A stretch of DNA of 64,000 nucleotides from Ovis canadensis (GCF_042477335.2 NC_091249.1:45740001-45804000); one strand, 5' to 3'. Shown: positions 9,479 through 20,949, numbered from the stretch's first letter. A program made the numbers and translations. Notes: generated by a model not told the origin, from the letters alone.

Positions 9479-11683
9479 TTCAGTTCAGTTCAGTTCAGTC
9501 GCTCAGTCATGTCCAACTCTTTGCGACCCCATGTATCACAGCACGCCAGGTCTCCCTGTCCATCATCAACTCCCAGAGTTCACTCAGACTCACGTCCATC
9601 GAGTCAGTGATGACATCCAGCCATCTCATCCTCGGTCATCCCCTTCTCCTCCTGCCCCCAATCTCTCCCAGCATCAGAGTTTTTTCCAATGAGTCAACTC
9701 TTAGCATGAGATGGCCAAAGTACTGGAGTTTCAGCTTTAGCATCATCCCTTCCAAAGAAATCCCAGAGTTGATCTCCTTCAGAATGGACTGGTTGGATCT
9801 CCTTGCAGTCCAAGGGACTCTCAAGAGTCTTCTCCAACACCACAGTTCAAAAGCATCAATTCTTTGGTGCTCAGCTTTCTTCACAATCCAACTCTCACAT
9901 CCATACATGACAACTGGAAAAACCACAGCCTTAACTAGACGGACCTTAGTCGGCAAAGTAATATCTCTGCTTTTGAATATACTATCTAGGCTGGTCATAA
10001 CTTTTCTTCCAAGGAGTAAGCGTCTTCTAATTTCTTGGCTGCAGTCACCATCTGCAGTGATTTTGGAGCCCCCCAAAATAAAGTCTGACACTGTTTCCAC
10101 TGTTTCCCCATCTATTTGCCATGAAGTGATGGGACCAGATGCCATGATCATTTTCTGAATGTTCAGCTTTAAGCCAACTTTTTCACTCTCCTCTTTCACT
10201 TTCATCAAGAGGCTTTTTAGCTCCTCTTCACTTTCTGCCATAAGGGTGGTGTCATCTGCATATTTGAGGTTATTGATATTTCTCCCAGCAATCTTGATTC
10301 CAGCTTGTGTTTCCTCCAGCCCAGCATTTCTCATGATGTACTCTGCATAGAAGTTAAATAAGCAGGGTGACAATATACAGCCTTGACATACTCCTTTTCC
10401 TATTTGGAACCAGTCTGTTGTTCCATGTCCAGTTCTAACTGTTGCTTCCTGACCTGCATACAAATTTCTCAAGAGGCAGGTTAGGTGGTCTGGTATTTCC
10501 ATCTCTTTCAGAATTTTCCACAGTTTACACACAATCAAAGGCTTTGGCATAGTCAATAAAGCAGAAATAGATGTTTTTCTGGAACTCTCTTGCTTTTTCC
10601 ATGATCCAGCGGATGTTGGTTATTTGATCTCTGGTTCCTCTGCCTTTTCTAAAACCAGCTTGAACATCAGGAAGTTCACGGTTCACGTACTGCTGAAGTC
10701 TGGCTTGGAGAATTTTGAGCATTACTTTACTAGCATGTGAGATGAGTGCAATTGTGCGGTAGTTTGAGCATTCTTCGGCATTGCCTTTCTTTGGGATTGG
10801 AATGGAAACTGACCTTTTCCAGTCCTGTGGCCACTGCTGAGTTTTCCAAATTTGCTGCCATACTGAGTACAGCACTTTCACTGCATCATCTTTCAGCATC
10901 TGAAATAGCTCAACTGGAATTCCATCACCTCTACTAGCTTTGTTTGTAGTGATGCTTCCTAAGCTGCACTTGACTTCACATTCCAGGATGTCTGGCTTTG
11001 AGTGAGTGATCACATCATCGTGATCATCTGAGTTGTGAAGATTTTTTTTGTACAGTTCTTCTGTGTATTCTTGCCACATCTTCTTAACATCTTCTGCTTC
11101 TGTTAGGTCCATACCATTTCTGTCCTTTATTGAGCCCATCTTTGCATGAAATGTTCCCTTGGTATCTCTAATTTTCTTGAAGAGATCTCTAGTCTTTCCC
11201 ATTCTGTTGTTTTCCTCTATTTCTTTGCATTGATCGCTGAGGAAGGCTTTATCTCTCCTTGCTATTCTTTGGAACTCTGCATTTAAACGGGTATATCTTT
11301 CCTTTTCTCCTTGGCTTTTCACTTCTCTTCTTTCACAACTATTTGTAAGGCCTCCTCAGACAGCCATTTTGCTTTTTTGGCATTTCTTTTTCTGGGGGAT
11401 GGTCTTGATCCCTATCTCCTATACAGTGTCACAAACCTCCATCCATAGTTCAATCAGGCACTCTATCTATCAGATCTAGTCCCTTAAATCTATATCACTT
11501 CCACTGTATAGTCATAAGGGATTTGATTTAGGTCATATCTGAATGGTCTAGTGGTTTTCTCCACTTTCTTCAATTTCAGTCTCTAATTGGCTATAAGAAG
11601 TTCAAGATCTGAGCTATAGTCAACTCCTGGTCTTGTTTTGGCTGACTGTATGGAGCTTCTCCATCTTTGGCTGCAAAAGATCC
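9479..11683 (-). mobile_element. BovB LINE, copy 4 (longest in the window)
   Basis: Nearly 2.2 kb of colinear BovB in reverse orientation. The tail (CAGTTCAGTTCAGTTCAGTC) is at 9481; the reverse transcriptase follows at 9636-11322 and the upstream spacer extends to about 11683 (CTCCATCTTTGGCTGCAAA). The spacer between endonuclease and RT is present, but the endonuclease is missing, so the copy is 5'-truncated. It abuts the truncated copy 3, which it may have entered. Confidence 0.93.
9636..11322 (-). pseudogene. BovB reverse transcriptase with one frameshift
   Basis: Two minus-strand frames (11322-10525, 265 codons; 10556-9636, 306 codons) together cover almost all of the RT region. The first has MKSQGEKERYTRLNAEFQ, the GFRKGRGTRDQI block and motif A FIDYAKAFDCV. 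The second has motif B VCQGCILSPCLF, motif C KYADDTTLMAES, and the C-terminal CESWIVKKAEHQRIDAF region with ELWCWRRLL. The break is an 8-base deletion at 10527/10528 just after motif A, inferred by comparing with copy 13, which reads GTGTGGATCACAATAAACTG where this copy reads GTGTGTAAACTG. Catalytic aspartates of A and C are kept. Not functional: frameshifted and without endonuclease. Confidence 0.88.
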
Positions 11684-12511
11684 TAGTTAGCTAAAAATAC
11701 CAATTTAAATAGTTGGAACAACCTATGTCTCTTTACCTAAGCTTAGGCATGAGATGGAAGACAGAGATTTTCTGGTGTCTGAGTTTTCATTTCATTGTGC
11801 ATCTCAGCAGAAGCACTCACTGGGTTATATGTAATGTGAGTGCACAAAAGTATATATTGTATAACATGTGCTCAGATAGTAGCTTAATACTTATATTAAG
11901 TATATATAATACTTACTACAGTGTCAACCAACATAGAAACCAGCAGAGTAATAGTGTTCTGTTGCCAAGATGCCTATTTAAATTTATAAGGAAATCCAGG
12001 AAACATGTGAGTGAGAACAGGTCTGTAGAGAGTATAGTGACCTGGAAGGATCAAGAGACCCTTTCAGGTTTCCCATGAGGTAAAAACTTGATGTAATGAC
12101 ACATGTAAGATATTGACCTCTTTTAGCATTCTCAAGTAAAAGTAGAAAGTAGATGCCCATAATAATTTACACATCTTAATAAAGAGACTCATGTTTGTTT
12201 CTAATATAGTCACAAATTATAATAAAGATGAATTTATATACTTAAAAAAGTAAAATCTAGAGCTTTACACATAGTTTTCATTTTGTCAGTATAAAGGTAT
12301 TTTTGTTGAGAAAAACAAAACTCTTTAACAGTTTACTAGCTAGACCTGCAATTTTTAAGTATTTAGATTTTGAAATGTGGGCCTTTGTCTGTATTCTTGT
12401 AAAACAGAACTTACAAATTAGGGGGGCAGGTGCGTTTTTCTTGTGCCATTTTTCAATCAAAAGCTACTCAGAGGAAGGAAAAATGCATGTGTTTTACACA
12501 TGTATTTAAAA
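11684..12511. other. Intergenic DNA, nothing recognised
   Basis: AT-rich stretch between BovB copies 4 and 5. A frame of 121 codons (11713-12078) shows no recognisable motif and is best treated as chance. Confidence 0.45.
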
Positions 12512-13265
12512 CTGAACTAAAGAGCCTCTTGATGAAAGTGAAAGAGGAGAGTGAAAAAGTTGGCTTACAACTCAACATTCAAAAAACTAAGATCATGGCA
12601 TCTGGTTCCATCACTTCATGGCAAATAGATGGGGAAACAGCAGGAACAATGAAAGACTTTTTCGGTGGGGGGGGGGGGCTCAAAAATCACTGCAGATGGT
12701 GATTGCAGTCATGAAATTAAAAGACTCTTGCTCCTTGAAAGAAAATTTATGACCAACCTAGACAGCATATTAAAAAAATAGAGATATTACTTTGCCAACA
12801 TAGGTCCATCTAGTCAAAGCTATGGTTTTTCCAGTAGTCATGTATGGATGTGAGAGCTGGACTATAAAGAAAGCTGAGCACCAAAGAATTGATGTTTTTG
12901 AATTGTGGTGTTGGAGAAGACTCTTGAGAGTCCCTTGGACTGCAAGGAGATCCAACCAGTCCATCCTAAAGGACATCAGTCCTGAATATTCATTGGAAGG
13001 ACAGATGTTGAAGCTGAAACTTTAATACGTTGGCCACCTGATGTGAAGAACTGACTCATCTGAAAAGACCCTGATGCTGGGAAAGATTGAACATGAGAGG
13101 AGAAGGGGATGACACATGATGAGATGGTTGGATGGCATCACTGACTCAATGGACATGAGTTTGAGTAAACTCCGGGAGTTGGTGATGGATAGGGAGGCCT
13201 GGCATACTGCAGGGCCAGTCAATGGGGTCTCAAAGAGTCAGACACAACTGAACGAGTGAATTGAG
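12512..13265 (+). mobile_element. BovB 3' fragment, copy 5, with target duplication
   Basis: 5'-truncated just after the RT motif C region (CTAAAGAGCCTCTTGATG) and running to the tail at about 13265. CTGAACTAAAGA occurs at 12512-12523 and again at 13266-13277, a 12-base candidate target duplication that overlaps BovB sequence on the left. Contains a run of 12 G at 12667-12678 where other copies read a short T/G stretch, and a small insertion near 13212. Residual frames encode the C-terminal CESWTIKKAEHQRIDVF region only. Confidence 0.92.
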
Positions 13266-13541
13266 CTGAACTAAAGAATCATTCTGACCCACCATCATTA
13301 CTAGAACACAACTCAGTATATAAAGTCAGTAACAGATATAATAATAAAGACAGCAGAAATCAGTATTTGATCTTTACTTTCATTTAACTATTTTTAGAAT
13401 TTGTTCACATTGATTGGCATTCACCTATGAATGCAGAAGCAATATTTTTAATTTAAATATATATTTCTTCAAAAGAGAATTTATATAAATGAAACCTTAT
13501 ATTGGCAAGTGAGCCTATTCAATATAGACTTCTAAAATGAG

Positions 13542-13664
13542 ATACTAATGCTGATGCTGCTGCTAAATTGCTTCAGTCGTGTCCGACTCTGTGTGACCCC
13601 ATAGATGGCAGCCCATCAGGCTGCCCTGTCCCTGGGATTCTCCAGGCAAGAACATACTAATGCT
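13542..13664 (-). mobile_element. Bov-A monomer SINE with 11-bp target duplications
   Basis: The element itself is 13553-13653: a (TGC) tail, then TTGCTTCAGTCGTGTCCGAC and the Bov-A body up to CAGGCAAGAAC. It is flanked by exact ATACTAATGCT at 13542-13552 and 13654-13664. 5'-truncated, on the minus strand. Confidence 0.93.
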
Positions 13665-13665
13665 A

Positions 13666-14864
13666 TGTAAAAATAATTTTACATCTACAAATAGTGTTTA
13701 GAGATGCAGTTGTTATAACTGTGTGGTACTTTTACTGTAATTATGGTACTGGTAACTTATTAGGAAGCTGAAAGCACACTAAAAAACTTTATAATGCTCT
13801 CTGTGAAAAAGTGAGTGATAGATCCTCTTGACATATGATTAAATGTCTATAAAAATAAAGTCATATAAACCTTCTACTTCTTTAAAATCAGAACAGACCC
13901 TTTTGCCAGAATAGTGATGCTTTTCTAAGCCACATGTAGACATAGTATCTGCCCCACATATTGGTTTACGTTTTGTAAGACATCGGAAATTGCTGATGGG
14001 AAGGATTTCAGTACACCAGCACCCATGTCCACCAGAGAACAATTCAAAAGGAGTAGTGATCAAGCAATATTAGATATTCAACAATTTTGCTCCTAGAAAT
14101 ACTTACTAAACTCATAACTTGAGGAGAAAAATTAAATCAATTTGTATAATTCAGCTATTAATAGATATAATAAAAGGATATTTGGTTGCTTCTCATTATC
14201 ACTTACTTGAAAAGTAATAATTTGGCTCAGAATTAAATAACACGATGAATCTCAAATGTTAGTTCAAGAATTTGCCTAATCACAGATTCCTTTGTGGAAC
14301 ACAAACATTACTGTAGGATTTGGGCCATAAAAGAATGGAATTTTTTTTAATGGCTACTTCATAACTAATGCTTTTTTCTTTCAAGTGTTTTGGTCAGACT
14401 GGAAGCTGGATTGTTTTGCTATCTATCTGTGGTACTTCATAATAGCATAAGGTCATGAAAATACAGTATGCCTGGCACACATAAACAGTAACTTTCTGTC
14501 TGTGTATTTAGAGAGAGAGCTCTACAATCGCTCCTTGTGAAAAATAGTTTGGAAGATATTAATAAATAATGGATACTTGCTTTGAAAGAAATGACTTTCC
14601 AGCAATACATTTATATGAAACTATAAAATGAAAGTGACCCATTTCTAATTACATCCATATAGCAATTGGAAAGAACTATAAGTAAAGCTACATAGAGGTA
14701 CATACTTCTTATTGAAATAGTGGAAAGCAACGTGAAGTCCAGTGTAAACATTCTATGCTTGTGGAGAATACGATTCAACTTAATTTTTAATATCTTGAAG
14801 GTGTTTGTTCTCTTCTCCACCAGTTTCGTAAAGGCTGCAAAAAGATGAGTGCTGTGCTCAAATA
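13666..14864. other. Intergenic DNA, nothing recognised
   Basis: AT-rich sequence without a clear gene or repeat family. The longest frames are short and lack motifs. Confidence 0.45.
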
Positions 14865-15081
14865 AGGGCTTCACTGGTGGCTCGATGGTAAAGAATCTGC
14901 CTGTCAAAGCAGGAGACATTAGAGACTTGGGTTCATTCCCTGGGTCTGGAAGATCCCCTGGAAGAGGGCATGGCTACCCACTCCAGTATTCTGGCCTGGG
15001 AAATCCCGTGGACAGAGGAGCCTGGTGGGCTGTAGTCTCTAGGGTTATAAGAATCGGACATGACTTAGTGACTAAACAACA
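14865..15081 (+). mobile_element. Bov-tA SINE
   Basis: tRNA-like head (AGGGCTTCACTGGTGGCTC), body (TACCCACTCCAGTATTCTGG) and tail GTGACTAAACAACAAA. Confidence 0.92.
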
Positions 15082-16654
15082 AATGCTCATGTAAATGTGC
15101 ACACAGCTCATTTTGTCTTCCCTAAGTTCATTCTTATATTTCTCTAAATTGCTTGTAGTGTCTTTATTCTTGGTATATTTTAATTAAGAGAATAACAGAT
15201 GGTTAGTTTTATGTGTGCCATTGTTGCTGGTTATAGCATTGCATTGCACTTCATCTAAAAAAAAAAAGAATATACTTGGATCCTTGGATATAAGTGAGCA
15301 AATATTTAAACACAGAACAAAAGAAACCTTGATTTGAATTCATTTTTTGATGTAACAGAAATAAAGTGGACAAGTATTACATAGAAGTGATAGTTCTGGC
15401 CACCCTCAAGATTCTGCCTGAAGAGAGGCTGTGGGTCTGGCATGAGGGATGTAGCTACACAGTGAAAGGCTCGGTTAGATTAACTGTCCTGCCACAGGCA
15501 ACCTGCCAGACCCAGGAATATAGTAAGACCAGGACAGGATGCTGACTGTGAAGCCACAGTCAACCCTGTGAGACTTTCCATGAGAGGAAAATATTGGGAA
15601 GAATGACAGAAACTGTTCAAAAATAACTAGTGATAACAGAAAAAGAAAACCCAGTGAGCTGAAAAAAATGTAGCATGGTTGAACGGTAGGTAGTATTTGC
15701 ATGGGGTGTGGAGCACATACGTGTGTTTGGGTCTGTGTCTATGTTTACGGGCATGCTGTGTGAGTCAGTCTGTCAGACGTGTGTCTTCTGTGAATTTTCT
15801 ACTCTACAATTATACATATATTGGGAATATGTGGCCATTCTGCTTTCAGTCTTTTGGTAATACCAAATTAGCCTTAATCTTTAAGCACATATCTTTGAAG
15901 TTATTCTTTATGACTGTATGCTACTTGGAAATGAATTTCTTTCAGAAAGTATTTAGAAAGAAGATAAAAATTTTCCTATTTCATAATGTCTGATATTTTC
16001 TCTGTTATAGCCAATAAGATCATGCACGCTCTCTTCAAATATATAGGATACTTTTTTCCCTTCAGCTAGTTCCATTTCAAGAGGAAAAAGACACTAAAAC
16101 TAGTGTGTTTAGGATTTTCTTTTTTAGATTTGGCATTTTCCTAGAAGAGAAATAAGTCTTCTTTAACTAAACTTCATGCAATTAAAATATTTTCACAGAG
16201 AGACCTGAACCAATGCACTTCCAGAGTAAAACTAAAAGGGAAAGAGAAATGGAACTTTGTGTGGTTACGTAATTTGAAAGATGGAAATTAGATCAGAGTA
16301 GCCTAATAAAAAAAGGTTGGAAAGGCATTCTGGGAGAACTAGAGACAGACCATGTGTCTGGGCACTGTGTAGAAATGTAGCTAAGATAAGGAAATGTCTG
16401 GGGATGGCAGAGGCAAAAGGGATACACAGAAAGTAAAATGATTCATACAATTTTTAAGTTGATACATATATTTTTCCCCAATTTCCTCTGTGAAATGAGT
16501 AACACCTACACTTCACTCTGATGATTTTAGAGTGAACTCACTGGGGAAAACTTAAATTGGTCCTAAATTTGAAATATGAGTTTGTAGAGGATAAAAGGCA
16601 GAAGGACAAGCAAATAGCAAATATCTAGAATACATATGTTCTGCAATGTTGGGG
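15082..16654. other. Intergenic DNA, nothing recognised
   Basis: Mostly AT-rich. A slightly GC-richer patch at 15400-15580 has no coding pattern I can support. An 11-A run lies near 15258-15268. Confidence 0.45.
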
Positions 16655-16782
16655 TTTTTTTTTCCAGTTTTACTGAGGTATAATTGACTTAAAATACTTA
16701 GTACGTTTAAGGTGTACAATGAGATTATTTCATATATATGAGCATGTGTTCATCTATGAGCTCATATATATGAGCACGTGTG

Positions 16783-17021
16783 GCCAGTCCCTGGTGGCTC
16801 AGAGGTTAAAACATCTGCCTGCAATGCAGGAGACCTGGGTTCAATCCCTGGGTCAGGAAGATGCCTTGGAGAAGGAAATGGCAACCCACTCCAGTATTCT
16901 TGCCTGGAGAATCCCATGGATGGAGGAGCCTGGTGGGCTACAGTCCATGGGGTTGCAAAGAGTTGGACACGACTGAGTGACTTCACTTTCACTACTTTCA
17001 CTTTCATTACTTTCACTTTCA
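16783..17021 (+). mobile_element. Bov-tA SINE
   Basis: Well-kept copy: head CCCTGGTGGCTCAGAGG, internal GGTTCAATCCCTGGGTCAGG box, body GGAGAAGGAAATGGCAACCC, and a CTTTCACT-type repeated tail up to 17021. Inserted in the old L1 3' UTR. Confidence 0.95.
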
Positions 17022-17041
17022 TAAGCCTGTGTGAATTTACT

Positions 17042-17042
17042 T

Positions 17043-17076
<34 letters not shown>
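17042..17076. repeat. (TG)n(TA)n microsatellite
   Basis: About ten TG units followed by about eight TA units, just after the SINE tail. Confidence 0.95.
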
Positions 17077-17077
<1 letters not shown>

Positions 17078-17193
17078 CAGAATGTTACCACAATAAGATT
17101 AGTTAGCATATCCTTCAGCTCGTAAGATGTTGTGGTTGCAATTGTTATGGTGAGAAAATTCAAGTTTCACTCTCATAGCAACTGTCCAATATA

Positions 17194-18130
17194 TTACCAG
17201 AAAACTACTAGAGCTCATCAATGAATTTGGTAAACTTGCAGGATACAAAATTAATACACAGAAATCTCTTGGATTCCTATACACTGAAAGATCAGATCGA
17301 AAAATTAAGGAAACAGTCCCACTTACCACCGCATCAAAAATAATAAAATACCTAGGAAACTGAGGCAAAAGACTTGCACTCAGAACACAGCTGCGGTGTG
17401 TTGTGTGTGTGCGTGTGTGCACTCAGGCATGCACCGCTCTTTGCAATCCCATGGCCTGTAGCCCGTCAGGCTCCTCTGTCCATGGAATTTCCCAGGCAAG
17501 AACACCAGAGCAGGTTGCACTTCCTATCCCAGTGGTTCTTCCTGACGCAGGGACCAAACCCACATCTCCTGTGTCTCCTGCACTGGCAGGCAGATTCTTT
17601 ACCACTGAGCCAGCAGGGAAGCCCACTCAGAAAACCATGATACTAATGAAAGAAATCAAAGATGACACAAACTGATGGAGAGATATACCATATTCTTGGA
17701 TTGGAAGACTCAATAACATGAAAATGACTATACCAACCAATGCAACCTACAGATTCAATACAATTCCTATCAAATTACTAAGGAAATCTTTCACAGAAAT
17801 AGAACAAAAATTTTACCATTTGTATGGAAATAAAAAAGGCTTCAAATAGCCAAACCAACCAGGTTCAATATCAGATCAGAGGAGACTAGAAATAGATATA
17901 GAATGAAATCATTTGTAGCATGGAGACTGGATAAATAACTTTTGGTGTAGTCATATGACACAATATATTTATACTATGGAAATAATAAAATATAAATAAA
18001 TAAATCATACCCACTCATAAAAGTGGATGAATCTTAGGAAAAGAATGATGAGAGAAAAAAGCAATTCCATTTTTGTAAACTTCAAAACCATACAAACCGA
18101 ATAATATTCTGTTTAGAGATATAACCATAT
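17194..18130 (+). mobile_element. Old L1 ORF2 / 3' end patchwork, split by a SINE
   Basis: 17196-17376 matches L1 ORF2 after RT motif C (ACTAGAGCTCATCAATGAAT), closely parallel to the young L1 at 6341. It resumes at 17633 after the SINE (ATGAAAGAAATCAAAGATGA) and continues to about 17860. From about 17925 to 18130 a stretch like an old L1 3' end follows (GTGGATGAATCTTAGGAAAA). The last part may be a separate element. Confidence 0.7.
17377..17632 (-). mobile_element. Bov-tA SINE inside L1, with 9-bp target duplications
   Basis: Element 17386-17623 in reverse orientation, with a TG-rich tail at left and the tRNA-like head (GAGCCAGCAGGGAAGC) at right. CACTCAGAA flanks it at 17377-17385 and 17624-17632. 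L1 sequence is continuous on both sides, so the SINE is younger than the L1. Confidence 0.92.
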
Positions 18131-18902
18131 ATGGTAAATATTTTTAAAAGTATTAGTTAAGACACTTAGTGAATTTGTATCACTGTGAGTGGAGAAGGAT
18201 GTGATCTAGATGGACCCTCAAAGACCTTGAGAATTTGGATAGTTTCCTGTGTTCCTTTTTCCTTTAAGGTAGATAGTCAAGAAAAAGGAGCTTGCATTGT
18301 ATTCTTTATATTGAATCATAGGTCATAGATATTATTTTGTATATATTCAAATTTCATACTAGCAATTTTGAAAAAAAATAAAAAGGGTATCATAACCAGA
18401 AAATAATTAATATGTAGATTTTTAAATATTACTGAAGAAGGGAAGAAGATCAAAGAACTCCATCGAAAGTCAAAAAAAGGAAAGCTAAACCATGAAAAAA
18501 TAAATAAGATCTCAGCAAACAACGTGAAAGTATGTAAGGTTTCCTTTGGATTAAGGAAAAGAGCTGTCAGGGAATGGCAAGAAAACTGGTGGCTTTAGGT
18601 TGGGGTGGAAGAAGCGAGCCTGAAAATAGACAAGCCAACCTGAAAGAAATATTGTTCAGTTAATCACTTTATGAGGTCTGTTTTTGGTTTCTTTTAGTCC
18701 ATTAAGATTTTTAAAATAGCATATCCTCAATATTTTATGTTTGAAAGGTAATTGTTTGTCCTGTGGGAGAGAACTGGAAAAAGTTCAGAAACAGGAAGAA
18801 CAGTGAAGACTCAAAATCAATGCGACTTAAATGTTCACGTTTAATGCAGGCACTGTTTTCTAGTGTTTATGTTTAGACGTTCCACAGAAAATATACTTCT
18901 AC
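18131..18902. other. Intergenic DNA, nothing recognised
   Basis: AT-rich stretch without a recognisable gene or repeat family. Confidence 0.45.
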
Positions 18903-19730
18903 AGTGTGACTGGAATCAAGATTGCCAGGAGAAATATCAATAACCTCAGATATGCAGATGACACCACACTTATGGCAAAAAGTGAAGAAGAACTAAGAGC
19001 CTCTTGATGAAAGTGAAAGAGGGGAGTGAAAAAGTTGGCTTAAAGCTCAACATTCAGAAAACGAAGATCATGGCATCCAGTCCCATCAGTTCATGGAAAA
19101 TAGATGGGGAAACAGTAGAAACAGTGGCTGACTTTATTTTTCTGGACTCCAAAATCACTGCAGATGGTGACTGCACCCATGAAATAAAAAGACGCTTACT
19201 CCTTAGAAGGAAAGTTATGACCAACCTAGACAGCATATTAAAAAGCAGAGACATTACTTTGTCAACAAAGGTCCATCTAGTCAAGGCTATGGTTTTTCCA
19301 GTAGTCACGTACGGATGTGAGAGCTGGACTATAGAGAAACCTGAGTGCCGAAGAATTGCTGCTTTTGAACTGTGGTGTTGGAGAAGACTCTTGAGAGTCC
19401 CTTGGACTGCAAGGAGATCCAACCAGTCCAACCTAAAGGAGATCAGTCCTGGGTGTTCATTGGAAGGACTGATGTTGAAGCTGAAACTCCAAAACGGTCA
19501 CGTGATGTGAAGAGCTGACTCATTTGAAAAGCCCCTGATGCTTGGAAAGATTGAAGGCAGGAAGAGAAGGGGACGACAGAGGATGAGATGGTTGGATGGC
19601 ATCACCGACTCACTGGACATGAGTTTGGGTGAACTCTGGGAGTTGGTGATGGACAAGGAGGCCTGGCCTGCTGCAGTTCATGGGGTCACAAAGAGTTGGA
19701 CACGACTGAGTGACTGAACTGAACTGAGTG
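18903..19730 (+). mobile_element. BovB 3' fragment, copy 6
   Basis: 5'-truncated just before RT motif C (TATGCAGATGACACC) and continuous to the tail. The frame of 168 codons at 19004-19510 encodes the RT C-terminal region with CESWTIEKPECRRIAAF and [25 protein letters not shown] at 18903-18914 resembles AGTGTAACTGGA at 19731-19742, a possible 12-base target duplication with one mismatch. Confidence 0.93.
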
Positions 19731-19944
19731 AGTGTAACTGGATCAATACCCTGGCTCTGTAACTCAAGGCATTTCTTCTGCATTTTAAATTGTTGCAGTC
19801 TAAAATGTTTACTGTAGTAAACAAACATTGTTGATGTCTTTCCTCAGAAAGCTCAAAGGGAAAAAAAAAAGTTAAGATGGAGAAAGCAAACAAAATTCAG
19901 GTAAGAAAAGAAAAGAGTGAGGAATAGATATCCCAGTCAAAACA

Positions 19945-20060
19945 GCAAGGGACTGGGAACTAGAAAACAGAGCTCAGAGAGGTTAACCTTCGCTGCCTTC
20001 AATTTCCTTACCTACAAAAAGAGAAGTTCCGCTAGATGACCCCAAGTCCCTCCAGAAAAA
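19945..20060 (+). repeat. MIR-like SINE relic
   Basis: GAGCTCAGAGAGGTTAACC, a TTCAATTTCCTTACCTAC run and GCTAGATGACCCCAAGTCCC resemble the later half of MIR. Decayed. Confidence 0.5.
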
Positions 20061-20661
20061 TAAATGGATGATTTGTTCTGATAGCATGGCTCTATTATGC
20101 AATATGATTCTACTAAAAAGGTGCAAAATCATTCATGGAGAGCTTTCCTTGAGCTCAAGATACCAAAGTAAGTATTAAAACAATGTGACAGTACACTATA
20201 CAATTGTATGCTTGAATTTCAACTTTAGCTTGATAGCTCTGTATTTTTCAGGGATTTAATCTGGATCGAGGAACAACAGGAAACAAATATTTGCCCAAAC
20301 CTATTGGGAAGTTATTATTTTGTGATAGAGAGCAAGAGGAGGAATGCAATGATTTACCCAGCACTGCTCATCATCACGTGTTGTTTCTGAGACTAGAATT
20401 CAGGAATATTTTTCCCCTTGGCTGTATGAAAATGACTGCATTTTTCTTAAAACATACAGGGTTTTTGATACTGTAAATATTAGCCTATTTAAGGTACCAA
20501 TTATTTCGAAAAGAATAGGCATTCTCAAAAGCAACAGAGTAACTGGAAGATTTTTATGTGTAAAAAAATATAAATCAATCAAAATGAATACCATTAATAA
20601 AATGATAATAGAAAGAATTACTAGTATAGTCATCACAATTATAAAGGATTATGGAGTAAAA

Positions 20662-20721
20662 AAGCTATATTTGGGAAGTATTATTTAATACAAGCTATAT
20701 TTGGGAAGTATTATTCAATAA
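20662..20721. repeat. Tandem duplication, 30-bp unit x2
   Basis: AAGCTATATTTGGGAAGTAT and the following ten bases occur at 20662-20691 and again at 20692-20721, almost identical. Confidence 0.9.
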
Positions 20722-20826
20722 AAAAAATATTTTTATTTTTTCTTTTCAACTCTAAAGCAGAAAAATATTTGTTGACTGACAGTGTGTTTTGTTTTTATAT
20801 TTTATGTACACTTACTGTGGTAAAAG

Positions 20827-20949
20827 GAAGATTCCCTGGAGTAAGAAATGGCAATCTGCTCCAGTATTCTTGCCTGAAAAATTCCATTGACAGAGGAGCC
20901 TGGAGGGCTACAGTCCATGGGGTTGCAAAAGTTGAACATGACTGAGCAC
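20827..20949 (+). mobile_element. Bov-tA SINE, 5'-truncated
   Basis: Starts in the body (GGAAGATTCCCTGGAGTAAG) and ends GAACATGACTGAGCAC. CTGTGGTAAAAG (20815-20826) and CTGTAGTAAAG (20953-20963) may be imperfect target duplications. Confidence 0.88.

Larger units (their letters stand above)
16655..17193 (-). mobile_element. Old L1 3' UTR, split by a Bov-tA and a TG/TA repeat
   Basis: 16655-16782 resembles the reverse complement of an old mammalian L1 3' end (TTTTACTGAGGTATAATTGA, TTTAAGGTGTACAATGA). The same 3' UTR resumes after the SINE at about 17077 (TGTTACCACAATAAGATTAG) to about 17193 (ATAGCAACTGTCCAATATAT). The SINE at 16783-17021 and the adjoining TG/TA repeat split it. Decayed; recognised by eye. 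Confidence 0.7.

Noticed and set aside
9481-9500. Regular CAGTT units that might be read as a CRISPR-like or satellite array
   Set aside because: They are the normal short-unit tail of BovB and recur at the end of other copies.
11713-12078. 121-codon open frame
   Set aside because: Low-complexity AT-rich translation without any domain; treated as chance.
16783-17021. tRNA-like sequence that could be taken for a tRNA gene
   Set aside because: It is the tRNA-derived head of a Bov-tA SINE; it continues into the SINE body and has no intact cloverleaf of its own. The same holds for the other SINE heads.
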